NCBI RefSeq assembly: GCF_015832195.1 | Contig: NC_052031.1 | Coordinates: forward strand, 7,751,850-7,815,849 | From: Motacilla alba alba | Taxonomy: Eukaryota; Chordata; Aves; Passeriformes; Motacillidae | Direction: 5' to 3' | Length of the DNA: 64,000 nt | In this document: positions 12,614 through 26,400 of the stretch, piece after piece | Position numbering within the stretch: position 1 is the first letter of the stretch | How the letters are laid out: the number at the start of each line of letters is the position of its first letter | Translations under genes and position numbers: made by a program | The notes under the pieces: model-generated | The model's database searches: none | The model's input: only the letters and a program-made list of their open reading frames with translations | Told to the model about the DNA's origin: nothing

Positions 12614-13220
12614 GAAGTCCAACACACTGACAAGCATGAATAGCTCAAATACTATGGTATCTGGGTCAGGAGGATATCAAAATTGGACAGAAATATATGG
12701 TGGTAGGCGAGAAATGAGTGGCCTTGCCTTTTAAGTTTCCAGGCTTCCTGCACAGCATGCAGCTCTCTTGCAGTGCTGGGATGCAGTTATTAACTCTGCT
12801 GGGTGGGGTAAAGTGTTCACACCGAGCATCCAGCTCTCCTGAGACAGAACAAAAGACCTTGCTTTTCATTACAGACCTCAGCAGCGTTAATCACTGGCCC
12901 CGCAGGGTTCTGAGCTACACTCTGTGTCTGATAGCAGCCAGCGAGGGCTTTCCTGGAATACTGCTGCATATGCAAGACACGCTTCACCTTCATTCTGTGT
13001 TGAGACCAAGGACAGAAGTGTGACATCAGCAGAAGCTGATTTGGCTCAAGTTCATGCTTTTGATCTCCCTCTTCCTGGCTGTCCCTCATTTTGCTTAGAT
13101 AATCCAAGGAAAAGAACCAGAGGTACAATGCAAGAGCCCAGCACTGCCCTGGTGACCTTGCAGCTTTGCCTGCACAGCCAAGAACAGGCAGATCTGAATT
13201 TGCTGCCTGTGTGCCACTTG

Positions 13221-13340
13221 GAGTCACAGAGCCAGAGAATGTCCTGTCTTGGAAGGGACCCACAAGGGTCATGGAGGCCAATTCCCCTCTCTGCACAGGG
13301 CAACCCCAGGAACCACACCATGTGCCTGAGAGCGTTGTGT
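13221..13340 (-). mobile_element. CR1 LINE 3'-end fragment
   Basis: The plus strand reads gagtcacagagccagagaat, then tcttggaagggacccacaag and caccatgtgcctgagagcgt, the antisense of the CR1 3' UTR and tail. About 120 bp remain. Confidence 0.85.
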
Positions 13341-16319
13341 CCTCTACTCATGCTCACAGCTGGACAGCTGTGACTTAATCTCAGTTATGTCAGGGCTAGT
13401 TTGGAGCCAGGCCCAGGGAAATAAATTCAGAAGGAAAAAAAATTGCAGTCTGTCTATAAACAGTAGGTTCAATTCTCCTTGTGACCCCTGTGCGGGCCAC
13501 CTGGAGGAGCTCAGCTCAGTGTGCAACTCTCCATGTGGACCTAACTTAGATAAATGACTTCTGGGTGTAAAAGCTTAGTCTGAATCATGAAGGTGCTTAT
13601 GAATTCAGGAAGGTGAGTTCTCCCTGAAGTTTTATGCGTGGTGAAGCTCATAAAAGAGGAAAACGGGGGAACATCCCAATGGGGGAGGCATTGCTGGGGC
13701 AGCAGAACTTATGCAGCACACTGCCAAATGGGAATTTTCAGAACCAAAACAGTGTGTACAAATATAGACATTTCAAAACATGTCCTGTACCCAAGCACAG
13801 CCTCTATTTGGCTTAAATCTATATTCTTTTTTTAGTCCACACTTCAGCTACCAAAATGATCAAAGCTCAACACAAACACAGACTACCCAAAAGCATCATG
13901 AGTGCCACCTTTTCTCAGGGACCAGTTTTCATGGCTCAGGAAGCTGTGTTAAAAACTGTCTGTTGTCACTTGCTGTTCAAGAGCCACCCTGCTCATGGCT
14001 TTCATGATCAATGGAGTGAAGAGGTGGTGGCAGCCCTGAGATGCAATGGAGGTGGCAATCTGTGGAGATAGGAAAAGCACTGACCTCTAGAGCTCTGATA
14101 ATGTTGGAGATGGCTTTTCAAAGTTACTAGAATGCCCCAGAGCTAATTCTGATGAGTTTGATATTAAGAAGTTTCTGAGTGATGAAAAATGCCATCAAGA
14201 CCAAAATAAAAATAAGCTGACAGCCCCAGGAGTTATGAGAGGAATATTTTAGACAAAGATTAGAAGCAATTTGGAGTTTTATAAAGGACTAAATAGTTAA
14301 GAAAAATAATGGAAATTTATTTGAAATAATTTTAAATTAATGTAAGGGAGTAAAGGAAGATTTTTCATCTTGAAAATATTGTCACTGTGCTAGACAGTGT
14401 TATTTTCCCAAATAATTGTCCTAGATGGAAACTATCAGGCTGTTTCCTTTGTGTGTGATGGACCTTTTAGCCCTACTTCCATGTCTTCCCATGGTCTAAA
14501 AAGCCCAACAAGGTGAGCAGCCCTGATTCAATTAGGTGGAAGCAGTAAAAGTAAATAACTGCAGCAACCTTTCTAAACAATTAGGTTGTAAGAGATTGTA
14601 AGTCTGGATTTTTATGCTTTTCTTAATGTCCTCAAGCTGTTTGCAAGCCTGATAATGCAGGTTTTCATGTGAAGATGCACACTGAGGATGTCTCTCAGCT
14701 GCCTGCATGCTTACACACACGTGTTATTCAGCCATTAAAATAAAAGTATCAAGTTCTAAAATGCAATCCAGAATCCAGTAGAAAGTATTTATGAATCAAA
14801 ATTATTTCTGACCAAGCTCATTCTATAGCATGAGAGTGTTAAAAAACTTGGAAAGACCACTTACACAAAATTGATAAAGAATGAAAAGAATCTCAATGGG
14901 AATTACCATTTCACCAAGGGACCACACTTCTAAGAGTTTTTGGGAAATGATTTGTCTTTTGGGAGTGTTCAGCACTTCAGGCACATAGTGCCATCTCATT
15001 AAATTTTCCAAAATAGCAAGGAGGGTTTGCTCTCTAGTGTCAGGACTGGATGCAGTCCTGACTGATGGCACTGGGGACCTATAGAGCCAGATGGCTGATC
15101 TCTTTTTTGAGGACCCTGGGAATTCTTGCAGTGTGTTTTGGGATGGAGAGCCAGGAATGGCTGGGATCCCTTCACTTCCTAATCCTGCTAATGTGATACA
15201 TAGCAGGGTGCCAAGTTGCTTCCATGCTTTGTGTGAAATCTGAAGTGCCCAAGCTTTTGAGACAATTTTGAAATTTAGGTGACTCTCCAAGACCTCAGGC
15301 TAGATTATTGTGAACTTGCTGGAAAAGCCTTGCTTTGTGCCTCCCTTTCCTCTGTTTCTTATTCCCCTCCTCTTTATACTTGTAGTGTTCTTTGCAATTA
15401 GATTTCCAGGGTGGACACGCTGTCCAGAGAGCTCTGTGAATGGGGTGCTGTGTGGTCCCATCTTTGATGAATTTAGTTAGTTAGGCTAGACAAAGAAAAA
15501 ATCCCAAACAAATATACAGGTGACTGTTTTTTTTTTTTTCCTTTTCTTTGTAATCCATAAAACTCTCTTAGCAACTCACCCAGAAAAGCAGTGACAGCCT
15601 CAAAACAAAATCACAGCTGTGAACCTGCTTGTGATGAAGAGAGTAAAGATGGAGGAAAGAAGGGAATCAGAGCAAATGAGTTGTCCTTGCAACAGAGCAC
15701 TGATTGCTTCTCCAGGCTGTGGCACTGACAAAGGCCATTGATCATACTCTGCATACAGATGCAGTTTATGGCATCTCGTGGATGCATTTTCTGCAGCCTT
15801 GGAGCCTTTCTTTATAATGCAGGTGATGAGCCATTGAGAGCACGCTGTGTGGTGGCCCAGATCCTGTCAGTGTGCTGCTCTGACAGGAATTCTCCAAGGC
15901 AATCTGCTCCTGTCACACTGCCAGAGCGACAGTGGGACACGGGGGCTGCTTGGTGTGGGCATCAGGCTGCAGCTAGTGCCTGCCAAAAACCTCCTGCTGA
16001 CTTCAGTGAGCTCCGGAGCAGGCTCTGAGCTGACCCCCATGCGAGGGGGATGAGTTTTCCTCTCCAGACACAAAGGAAGTGATACTTTCACAAGGTTACA
16101 TTGTCACCACATTTCTCTTCACAGAGAAAAGCAAGGCATAATGCTTCCCAAGAATATTTCTGGGTTTCCATTCTCTGAACCTCAGAGAAAGGAAAAACAA
16201 TTCTTATCATTTGCTGGGCCTGTTGTTGTGCTGAAGTAGAATACAATATGGTGATTGTTCACCCAAAGTGATGGTGTTTTGTTTCCTTGGCCTATCAGGG
16301 CCAAGCGTGTGTGTGTTGG

Positions 16320-16337
16320 GACTGTCAGCTGACAGTC
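16320..16337. repeat. 18-bp perfect palindrome, no spacer
   Basis: gactgtcagctgacagtc is its own reverse complement, with an E-box CAGCTG at its centre. It lies about 255 nt past the donor of the TM7 exon. Confidence 0.85.
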
Positions 16338-16391
16338 ACGAGATTCTGTGCAGGTGTGTGCAGAGTTGAGTGCTTGGCAGATTCAGTTTAG

Positions 16392-16445
16392 ATGTAATGT
16401 AATATAGTGCAATATAATATAGAATAATATAGTATAATAAAGTAA
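16392..16445. repeat. AT-rich TAATA-like low-complexity stretch
   Basis: The stretch is an imperfect repetition of taatat/aatatag motifs located 150-200 nt downstream of the TM7 exon donor. Confidence 0.65.
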
Positions 16446-16592
16446 TTAATTAGCCTTCTGATAAGATGGAGTCCTCCTCACCATTCTCTCCCCTTCGTCG
16501 GGGCTTTCCCTGCCAATACTATATTTCATAGTTGAGCCCACCTTGTCTTTACCCAGCACACCCCACAGAAAGGTGACAGACTTGTTACTTAC

Positions 16593-16767
16593 ACTGGGAG
16601 TAAGTGGTGCCGGTCCCACTGACACTGAACCTGTTGAGGTGGAGTCTGTGAGTGACCACGTTCTTCTGGGGCTGAAAAAGGATGATGTGCACTTTGGGTG
16701 CAAACAAGCAGCCCAGCACAACAAACCCGCTGAGACTCACAGAGATGCACATGGTGGTGGTTTGCAC
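16593..16767 (-). CDS. GRM3: GRM3 coding exon: transmembrane helix 7 and proximal C-terminal tail (residues 798-855)
   Basis: This 175-nt exon starts with GTG (Val798) after tctcctag and ends CCCAG-T at a GTAAGT donor, leaving one base for the next exon. It encodes TM7 and the membrane-proximal FAPKVHIILFQP signature found across mGlu receptors. The start of the cytoplasmic tail follows. Ser845 in the RFSVS context matches the protein kinase A site reported for mGlu3. The exon contains no internal stop in the +1-shifted frame either, which matters for the exon-skipped isoform. It is only 3.5 kb from the previous exon. Confidence 0.98.
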
Positions 16768-18261
16768 CTAGGAGAGAGTGGGCACAAAGCACTGGGTTTC
16801 AGTATGGAGAACTCTGAAATGCCAAATATTAGAAACATTACTACATAACAGCCTGAACCACAGTCCTGGGGGTTTGCAATGGTGCAGGCTGGTGTGAGCC
16901 TCTGTTGCATCCTTGTCATCCACAATCCCAGTATCGTGGGAATGAGATGCTGGTACTGGTGGTGCCCTGTGTCTCTGCATGTCAGGGATTTAATGGCATT
17001 GATTGTGTTCTCCCTTGTTTTAGTACAGAAAGGATAGATCTGCTCTCTTTCTTTCCTACCCTTGATCTCTAACTTGATGAGAGAGCCCTCTGCAGTGCTT
17101 GTCATGCAATATCTGAGCAACGTTGGCTGCAGTGGGAACCAGCTCACAGAGAGTACATCGTGTGGGTTTACATCAGTTGTCTCATGCAAAGCGTCTATCT
17201 GAAAACCAGTTTAGTCTGTTGCTCCAGGCCTAATCAGAGAACTTGAGTAAGCCCTTACAGAAATATAGGTGTGATTTGGAGTAAAGATAATATCTGGTCC
17301 CTGTTTTCAGACTGGGTCTGAAAGGTGTCCTGATTTTGAGACATCACTTTTTGGACTCAGAAATGAATTGTTTGTAAGGCTGTAGGATTTTAGAATAGTT
17401 GCCTTAGGGCATTTGTTAGTGTAGCTTTGCTGGCACTGTCTATCTTTTATCCTTTTTATTCAATAGTATAACTAGCTGCCAGTTTACTGCCTCATTTTCA
17501 GTTTATATTCTTTTCTTCCAAGCAGATTTCTTAATTAAGATGTTGAATTAAACTGCTTTAAACTCTGTGGCTTAATTTGAACGATTATACATCTATGGCT
17601 CATTTTTCCTTAGTTATACTCCTGCAGTTCTTTGCGATTAGCCTTCTTCCATGGGAATGCTTCTCATATCTCCTTGTCAGAAATAATTAGTGCAAATTGG
17701 AAAATAGAGTAGGGAATGGACATTGTTGCTACATACATATACTGAGCACAATTGGTGTTTTGTCATCAATGAGGATAATTAATGTGATCATTTAATAATT
17801 GCTCTTTGCACATTGTGGATGTTGCAAGCACCATGGAATGGGCTCAGCTTTCACAGGGTGAGTGAACATGGAAGATCCAACAGAGCCTGCATGATAAAGG
17901 AAGGCCTTAGCTTCACATTCTCCTTCACCTCTCTGCATTTTGTAAGATGAGAAAGGAGTTTTCTTATAAAACAAGAGTAAATGAAGCTACTTTTGTTTTC
18001 TTTAGCTTCAAGTCACCTTTTTTTCACTATCGAAGCCCTCTTCCACCGCCCTGCTTTTCCCAGCGTTTGTGCTGCCTGGAGCAGCTCAGCTATGCTGGCA
18101 TAATTATACACTCAATCAATTAAATGATTTGGGTTAAAAATAGCTCCATCCCAGAGGGTTCCTTTTAATCCAGGTCACTCTGGTGGTTCAGTGTGTAACC
18201 TGGCCTCACAGACTGACTGGTGTGCTGGCAGAGTGGAGGGAATCCCACTAGACCCTGAGTT

Positions 18262-18700
18262 ATCGTAAGGCACATGGAGAATTGGGAGGAGCAGTTTTGG
18301 GACAGCCAGCACAGCTTCACCAAAGGCTACAGATGTCATTTATCTGGAATTCTGTAAAGCCTTTGATAGGTGCCCCCCACCATCATTCTCTGTAAACTGG
18401 AGAGATATGGATTTGATGGGTGGGCTGTTAGATGAATAAGATATTGGTTGGATGATGACATCCAGAGGACAATGCCTCGGAGTCCTGATGGGCATCAGTG
18501 ACAAGTGCTGTCCTTCATGTGTCCATATATGGACCAGTGTTATGCAATATCACCATAAATTACATAGATGAAGGGATCAAGAATATCGTCACCAAATTTG
18601 CAGATAACTCCAGGCTAAGTGGGGCTGTTTCTAAGGCTCTTTATTGTGATGCTACCAGACTAGGGCTTTGTTGGGATGGCATAAGCTGATTCAGTCAACA
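18262..18700 (+). mobile_element. CR1 LINE internal fragment (reverse-transcriptase region), decayed
   Basis: Sense-strand pieces of the CR1 ORF2 reverse-transcriptase region appear in order: cagccagcacagcttcacca, tatctggaattctgtaaagc, ggagagatatggatttgatg, and a segment translating near GPVLCNITINYIDEGI. A deletion follows the first piece, and there are many substitutions. It is non-functional. Confidence 0.85.
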
Positions 18701-19039
18701 TGTGACACTGCATGGAAATTAAATATGGGCTTTTCAAAGGAACCCCAGAAGTGTATACTTGTCATGAAAGTATCAAAAGGATGTTAAAAGCATTTTCTGC
18801 TCTTTTGTGATACTTGAGTTGGTTTATTTGGAACCTTGTATATAAATTCAATGCCTACAAGTGGTTTTGAAAACTCCACTCAGGAGATAAGGCTGTAAAA
18901 TTCTGCTTGAACAATCAAGTCATGCTCCTCTTGGCCATTACTGTCTGTACTGCCCACTCATGTGACTGTCTGCACTGATATTTCCCTCCTGTGTCTGTCT
19001 TCCTGATTGCTTTGGGTGTCCGGAGCTGTTCCCTAGTGC

Positions 19040-19380
19040 CTTCCTTAAACTTTTCCTTCATTAGCTTCAATCCATTACTTGCTATTCTAACTTCTCCTGA
19101 GACTGAATAATCCCTTCCTCTCGTTTTGTTGCCTTGAAATTATTTATGGTCTGTGATCACGTCTCCCTGGGTTTACTCTTGTCTAGACTAAATATATTTA
19201 GCTCTTTTACTGTCACTCTGCATGTCTCACTGCGTCATTTGTTACTTATCCTTGTTTTCTAGAGGTTTTCAGTACATTTTAGTAGATTTCCAGATAAGTG
19301 AAATAGTACTAAATGTATTGTTCCAGGGTGGCCACACCAAAAATATGTTAAGTGACATTATTAACTCCACAGTTTTATAT
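19040..19380 (-). mobile_element. Ancient CR1/L3-like fragment
   Basis: Antisense CR1 3'-region wording is recognisable but heavily diverged (for example tctagactaaatatatttag, and ttgttccagggtggccacacc at the end). It is older than the other CR1 copies, and the limits are approximate. Confidence 0.5.
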
Positions 19381-20059
19381 GCTGTTTCATGTACACACTA
19401 CTGGCAATAACATCCCCCTAAGGTAATCTGCCTTTCTTCTGGGCAGAAAGTTGAACTAATTCTCTGCAAACTGCTGCAAGGGCCAACTCCCACAGTCACT
19501 TCTCACATTGTAATAACTGTGAGATTTCCAGTGGAGCAGATCTGAATCTTTTTTCTGAGACAATTTCCTTCTGTTCAAAAATATGATTTTATTGAACTTG
19601 AAGCTTTGCAACAGTATCTGACAATTTAAACAGTTTAGTGTTTCTAAAGTTTGCTAGTGAAGGCTCACCAATATTTGCTGCTCAGTGAGGTATGTGTTTT
19701 ATAAAGTGCAGAAAGAATAAAAAGTTCTGTACTTAAGTAGAATGTTGAACTTTTTTTTTTAAATGACCCTGTTTCATAGGAAATTTTGAAATTTGATCCT
19801 TATAATTTTTATTTGAAGGAAATACCATGTTTTAATAGCAGATTCTTTTGCAGAGGAGACTGGTTAGTACAGATTTTATTTTAGGCTCAATTTCTGCCAA
19901 ATAACTCATGATTAATTTTAGGCCATTTACTGTGTTTTTCTGTTAGGACTGTGACTTCAGATAGTGATGAACCCAAAGGAATGCTCGATCCATATGTTAT
20001 GCCTCAATTGCAATCAGACTAATAGTATTAATCCCTTCCAGCTCTGACTGCACATACTA

Positions 20060-21508
<1,449 letters not shown>

Positions 21509-22723
21509 TTACATTTATAAATCTAAGATGACCAATGTCCTCACTTTGTCTTGGATACAAATCAGTTCTCCAGTTATTCCTCCCAGTATGCATCACTGCT
21601 GCATTTTCCCTTGAAAGAAAGAGGTCTGCTTCTGAGTCTCAGCATTTTTTGGTGAAACTTGGCTGCCATGGTATAATAAAAATTAAACAGTCAGATCATT
21701 AAGAGACAGTTTTGATGCCAACAGTCTGGAATGCAGTTGAGTAGAGGATTAATTTTAGGATGATAGAGAAATAACTGTGAAATCCTCAACAATTTCTTAC
21801 TACGTCTTTTTCTCTTCTCCCTGTGTTGTAGGAAATTTTGAATCCCTTCTATTTTGCTTCAGTTTTACCAGTTTCTGATATTTCTTGTGTGGTCTGAGGT
21901 CCCCAGCACATGCTGCTTTGGTCCTGTATCTTGTTTGGGGAACTCATGACAAAACCACAAGCTGGATCTGGGACCTTCTGTGAAACCAATATTGTAACAC
22001 TTCTAACTGGTAAGCGCTGCAGAGTTTTGTTTTTCCTCCAGCTGAGACTTACCCAGGGAATGAAGAAATATTAAAAATCTGTGAGGAAATTGCATTTACC
22101 ATGTGATTTATTGGTCATTTGCTGTAGCATCAAAGGTAAAAAGCTTTACAGGCAGGAAGCAAAAGGATTTTTTTTTACCATTGATGAGCAATAAAGGTGA
22201 TTTTATTTCCCAGTGTCTTTGGCCATAGAAGAGGTTCCACTGTCATTGCTGGAATAAATCTCTTTCCCTGCCTCTGTGCCCATACTGTACTTGAGCTTGA
22301 GCAATATCATATAAGGCTGTAATACCTTCCTCCATTTCAATCTCCAGATACTTTGGATTTCTTCTGGTAGATTTATTTAGCTTCTTTAAAACATTGAGGC
22401 CAACTTCTTTCACCTTTACTCCTGCAGAGTATTACCTTATTTTGCAGGACTCTGGCTAAGGTCAGTAAAAGGGACACTGGATATTGGCACAGAAGCCCCA
22501 GCTGGAGGGTTGAGATTGTGATTTGCACATCCTCAGGTGCTGCACTTGGATGGCATTTTTCCCCAGACTTCTGCTTATTGTAGGGCAAAGTTAGAATATA
22601 ATTTACAGCCACCTATACTCTCTTCTGATTCAAGACTCTGCTTGTTCTCATCCCTGCCCTCTCCTGCTCCTTCCCACCTCAGCTGTGTCAGCCACAGTGG
22701 TGGAAAGCCTTGGTTTGTAGGAT

Positions 22724-23190
22724 TACAGAATCATGGAATTGCAGAATAATTCAGGTAGGAAGTGACCACCAGCAGAGCCCTGTGCTCAAGCAAGGCCATT
22801 CCAGAGCACATGGCACAGGATTAATCCAGACAGTTCTGGAATATCTCCAGTGAGGGAGGCTCCACATCCTCTCAGGCAACCTGTTCCAGTGCTGAGTCAC
22901 TGCACATAAACGGAGTTCCTTCTCATGTTCATGCGTTGCAGTTCCTGTCTTTGCCTCTGTCTTAGTGCCATTGAGAAGAGCCTGGCTCCCTTCAGATACC
23001 CACACACACTGATGAGGTCCCCTCTCAGCTGTGTCTTCTGAAGGCTGAACAAGCCCAACTCCCCCAGCCTTTCCCCATAAGACAGATGATGCAGTACCCC
23101 TATCATCTTTATACTCCTCTGCTGGACTTGCCCCAGGAGCTCCATGGCTTTCTTGTACTGTACAAATTAGGACTGGGTAGCCCAGGAATC
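22724..23190 (-). mobile_element. CR1 LINE 3'-end fragment
   Basis: The plus strand starts with acagaatcatggaattgcag (CR1 tail antisense). It continues through ctccagtgagggaggctcca, gatgaggtcccctctcagct and aggctgaacaagcccaactc, and ends in ctttcttgtactg. The encoded remnant is the C-terminal end of CR1 ORF2. It is 5'-truncated, as most CR1 copies are. Confidence 0.93.
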
Positions 23191-23395
23191 CATAAGTTTA
23201 TTTTATCTTTTTTTTTTGGTCACTGTTGGCATCTCGTTGTAACACTCTGTAGTCCAACAAGACCTCTGAGAGCACAAAAATTAAGAGCAGCATAATCCTC
23301 CCCCAAATGACCAGTCCTGCTGGAAGCGACATGCTCTAAATTAGGTAGATAAATTCAAAATATAGGTCAACAAGAAGAATATGAAGTAGCTTTCC

Positions 23396-23419
23396 TCCTC
23401 TCCCTCCTCCTCCTCCTCA
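23396..23419. repeat. CTC-rich microsatellite
   Basis: A pyrimidine-only run, cctctccctcctcctcctcc, is seen. Confidence 0.8.
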
Positions 23420-26400
23420 TGCACAAGCATGCAAGCTCCCTCATCCAGGAGCAGCATTAAAATGAAATCATAATGCAGCACTTAACAGCTCCTCAATAAT
23501 GTGCTGTCATTGCCAGTGTCTTATTTCATTATTCATAACACTTATATAGATTGTAGAAGCTGTTAACACAGCAGCCCAGCTTTAAGAGCCAGTTTATTCA
23601 CTTCAGTGTTATCCGGGCCAGCTCCTGAGGTGGGCTGAGAGCCTGTGGCTGCTGCTGGCACCAGAGGAGCTGCAGGTCAGGAAGACAAAGTGCAAGCTGC
23701 TTCTTTGACATCTCCTGTCAAGTGCATGACTTGAAGGCCACAAGCATCCCAGTACAAGTCACCTGAGGGTCTGAAACACCAGCACTTTTGAGGAAAGAAT
23801 TCCCTCTGTATAACATGTTTAACAACTTCTTATAGCTGAGAGAATATTTGTCATTTAAGTAGAGAAAAGTATTTTTTTTTAGATTTTGCAGGTAGTTTCA
23901 GAAGGCAAAGCAGGTAGTCTCACACAGAGTTAGCTCGAAGCTCAAGTATAATTGCCTTCCATAAGGCTGTTCCCACGCTACAAGAAACAAAAGATTTTTG
24001 TAGGACAACATGTTCTAAGTTAACCAAAGCTTGCAGCTTGAAACATTCATTTTTAGTGGCTGTTGATAGAGGAAAATAAATCACCCTCTTTCAGATGGAA
24101 AGGATGAAATCATTTAACCAAACAATGATGTATTAAATTATAGTATGGTGTGCCAAAACCTACAAATGAGCCCACTGGGTGGCAGCAATTAATATACCCA
24201 CTGATTACATATAAAATCACTAAAGCATTTTAATGTATCATTTATCAACATGTTCTAGATCCTGTAGGAACACTTCCAAAAAATAATATTTTCACAAAAT
24301 ATGATGCAATAATAATCATAAAATTAGGATGTTTACAGACAAGAAAGATGCTAATCACAAGAAGGTAGGATCTGATGTTTTAGAGCAAAAATAATGGGTT
24401 TTGCAAATTGGTTTTCCCAGAGATGATGTCAGGCTGTCATAAGTCACTCTGCAAATTCTTTTATATATCTCTGTTTTTAGAGGAAACCTACAATTTTTTT
24501 ATAGCAGGTATTTCTGGCAGGTCTATTTCAGAGTTGTAGCTCAGCTCTTTTACATTCATCCCTTGGGAGAGGACAGACAAGAGTCCCTGGATCTCATCAG
24601 CTGCTAGCTAAGAGGCTGAGTGACAATATGAACTTTGCCTCCTTTGAGCCTTTGAATCTTCTCCTTCCCTTGCACTTCATGAAATGAATTAGTCCTGTGT
24701 AAAGCAGTTATACAAGAGGAATTTTGCAAAAGAAGTTGTCAAGGAAAATAAAGGGTAATTAAAAAAGACCTAAAGCAGTGATGCTTTGTGTTCCAGCTTG
24801 CAGCATTTCATCAATGAAGATGCAGCAGCAGTGACATTTATAAGAGCAGGAGAGTAGAAGACAGAAATCTTCAGAACCACAAAGATGCAGGCAGCTCAAC
24901 TCTGTCAGCTCCCTGGAGAAATCCTACTGGAGGAGAGGATTCCAGTGTGCGAGGGGAGGACAAACTCCTTCAGCTTCAGATATGAGAGGAATAACTGCAG
25001 ATTTATGACTGTTTTAGTAGCAGATACAGATAAGAACATAAAATAACATCAGAGCTTTTATGTAGTGAATTATGTAATTTGTTTCCATCTTCCTAAGTGG
25101 GGTCAATTTTTCCAACATTCATATAACTTGCAAAAATGTGCTTATCTGCTGTTGGAAGCAGGTGAGTTGCTTTTATTTAGAAATCTTTAATATTTTTGGT
25201 GTCAGTGATGTACAGCTCTTGGTGACTTGAAAAATTTCAGAAAGAAAGTTCTGGAGGGGAGATTTATTTTATTTTTGGGCAAAGCCTTTATTTGAAGAGG
25301 CAGTATGAGAAATATATTTAAATGCTTCTAATTCTGCACAATGCCTTGGTTGAGTGAAAAACACTCCAGGATTTTTTAACAAGGAATGAATAGATGAGGA
25401 AAACAAAGAAGTTTTCATCCTAATTAGGCACTGGAAATCTTTTAAGAGGCTGAGCAGCCTAGGGAAAGATGTGTGTCATCTTAACTGGCTTGGAACCAGA
25501 CTGGGTTTTGTTTGTCAACAACATCTTTGGGCCAGGAAGGATATTTTGCATAGAGTCTCTCATGTGTCTGGCACAGATTTGAGTGTGTAGATGTTGTGCT
25601 GTAGAAAACATCCTCAGAAACACTTCCTGGTAGGAATGATGACAGATATACCGATATCTAAGAACATTCTTCATGTCCACTGAAACATGCATCTGTTCTT
25701 GTTTGCAGAGTGGATTCTTGCTAAACAAGGCGCAGATCACAGAGGCACAGCTCACTAGCTAGGAGGCAATTCATTAATAGCAAGGCTTGGTGAAAGCACT
25801 GCAGCTTTTCAGCTTGGCAATTGGGAGATTTCATGTGGTTCAGAAAGAGGTGTAAAAAGGGCTATTGGGTGCACTGAAGGTACCTTGTGCCACAGCTTGT
25901 TCACCCTAAAGACTATGAGGAGATCATGATTAAATAGAAATGGAAAAGTAAAGAGGGAATAGGCTGGAGTTTCTGAAAACTTGAGTAAAACCTCCTTAGT
26001 CTCGCTAGGTGGTGCTGCAAAAACTCCAAACTCCTGATGTAAGGTCGAAAAATAAGAATTTTTTTTACGTAACAGAAAAATATAGTTATTTTTTAATCCC
26101 CCCTACTCTTCCTGTTACATATCCAGGGCAATGCCTTTTAAAAACACTTTAATGGAGAGCACAGATAATAATATAACAGGATATGTTGTGTTTGTCCAAC
26201 AGGCTCATCTGTGTGCATGATGCCTTATCTTGAGAAGTATCAGAAAAGACCCTGAGAATGCACATTTCTTTTCATTCTCTTTTATTTTTAGCTTGATATG
26301 GCTTGTGGAGGTCAAAGTGACTTATTTCTGCTTGGCTGAACATTTTGACCAAGCAACAGAGACCTGATGCACCCATCCCTGTTTCAGCTTCAGCGCAGCG

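Larger units (their letters stand above)
10767..16592 (-). other. GRM3: GRM3 intron 5
   Basis: This 5,826-nt intron starts GTAAGT and ends ttccag. It holds a T-homopolymer at 12593-12613, a CR1 3'-tail fragment at 13221-13340, an 18-bp palindrome at 16320-16337 and a TAATA-rich stretch at 16392-16445. Open frames of up to 159 codons around 12.8-13.4 kb lack similarity to known proteins and lie in locally GC-rich intron and CR1 sequence. Confidence 0.9.

Noticed and set aside
12817..13373. Cluster of open frames of 100-159 codons on both strands in intron 5
   Set aside because: They partly overlap a CR1 3'-end fragment, no frame matches a known protein, and both strands are open at once.
14823..15290. 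155-codon minus-strand open frame in intron 5
   Set aside because: No similarity to a known family and no plausible splice sites joining it to GRM3.
22201..22290. Possible LTR end around aataaatctctttccctgcc
   Set aside because: Only a polyadenylation-like hexamer and a pyrimidine stretch; no terminal repeat structure or second copy was found in the window.
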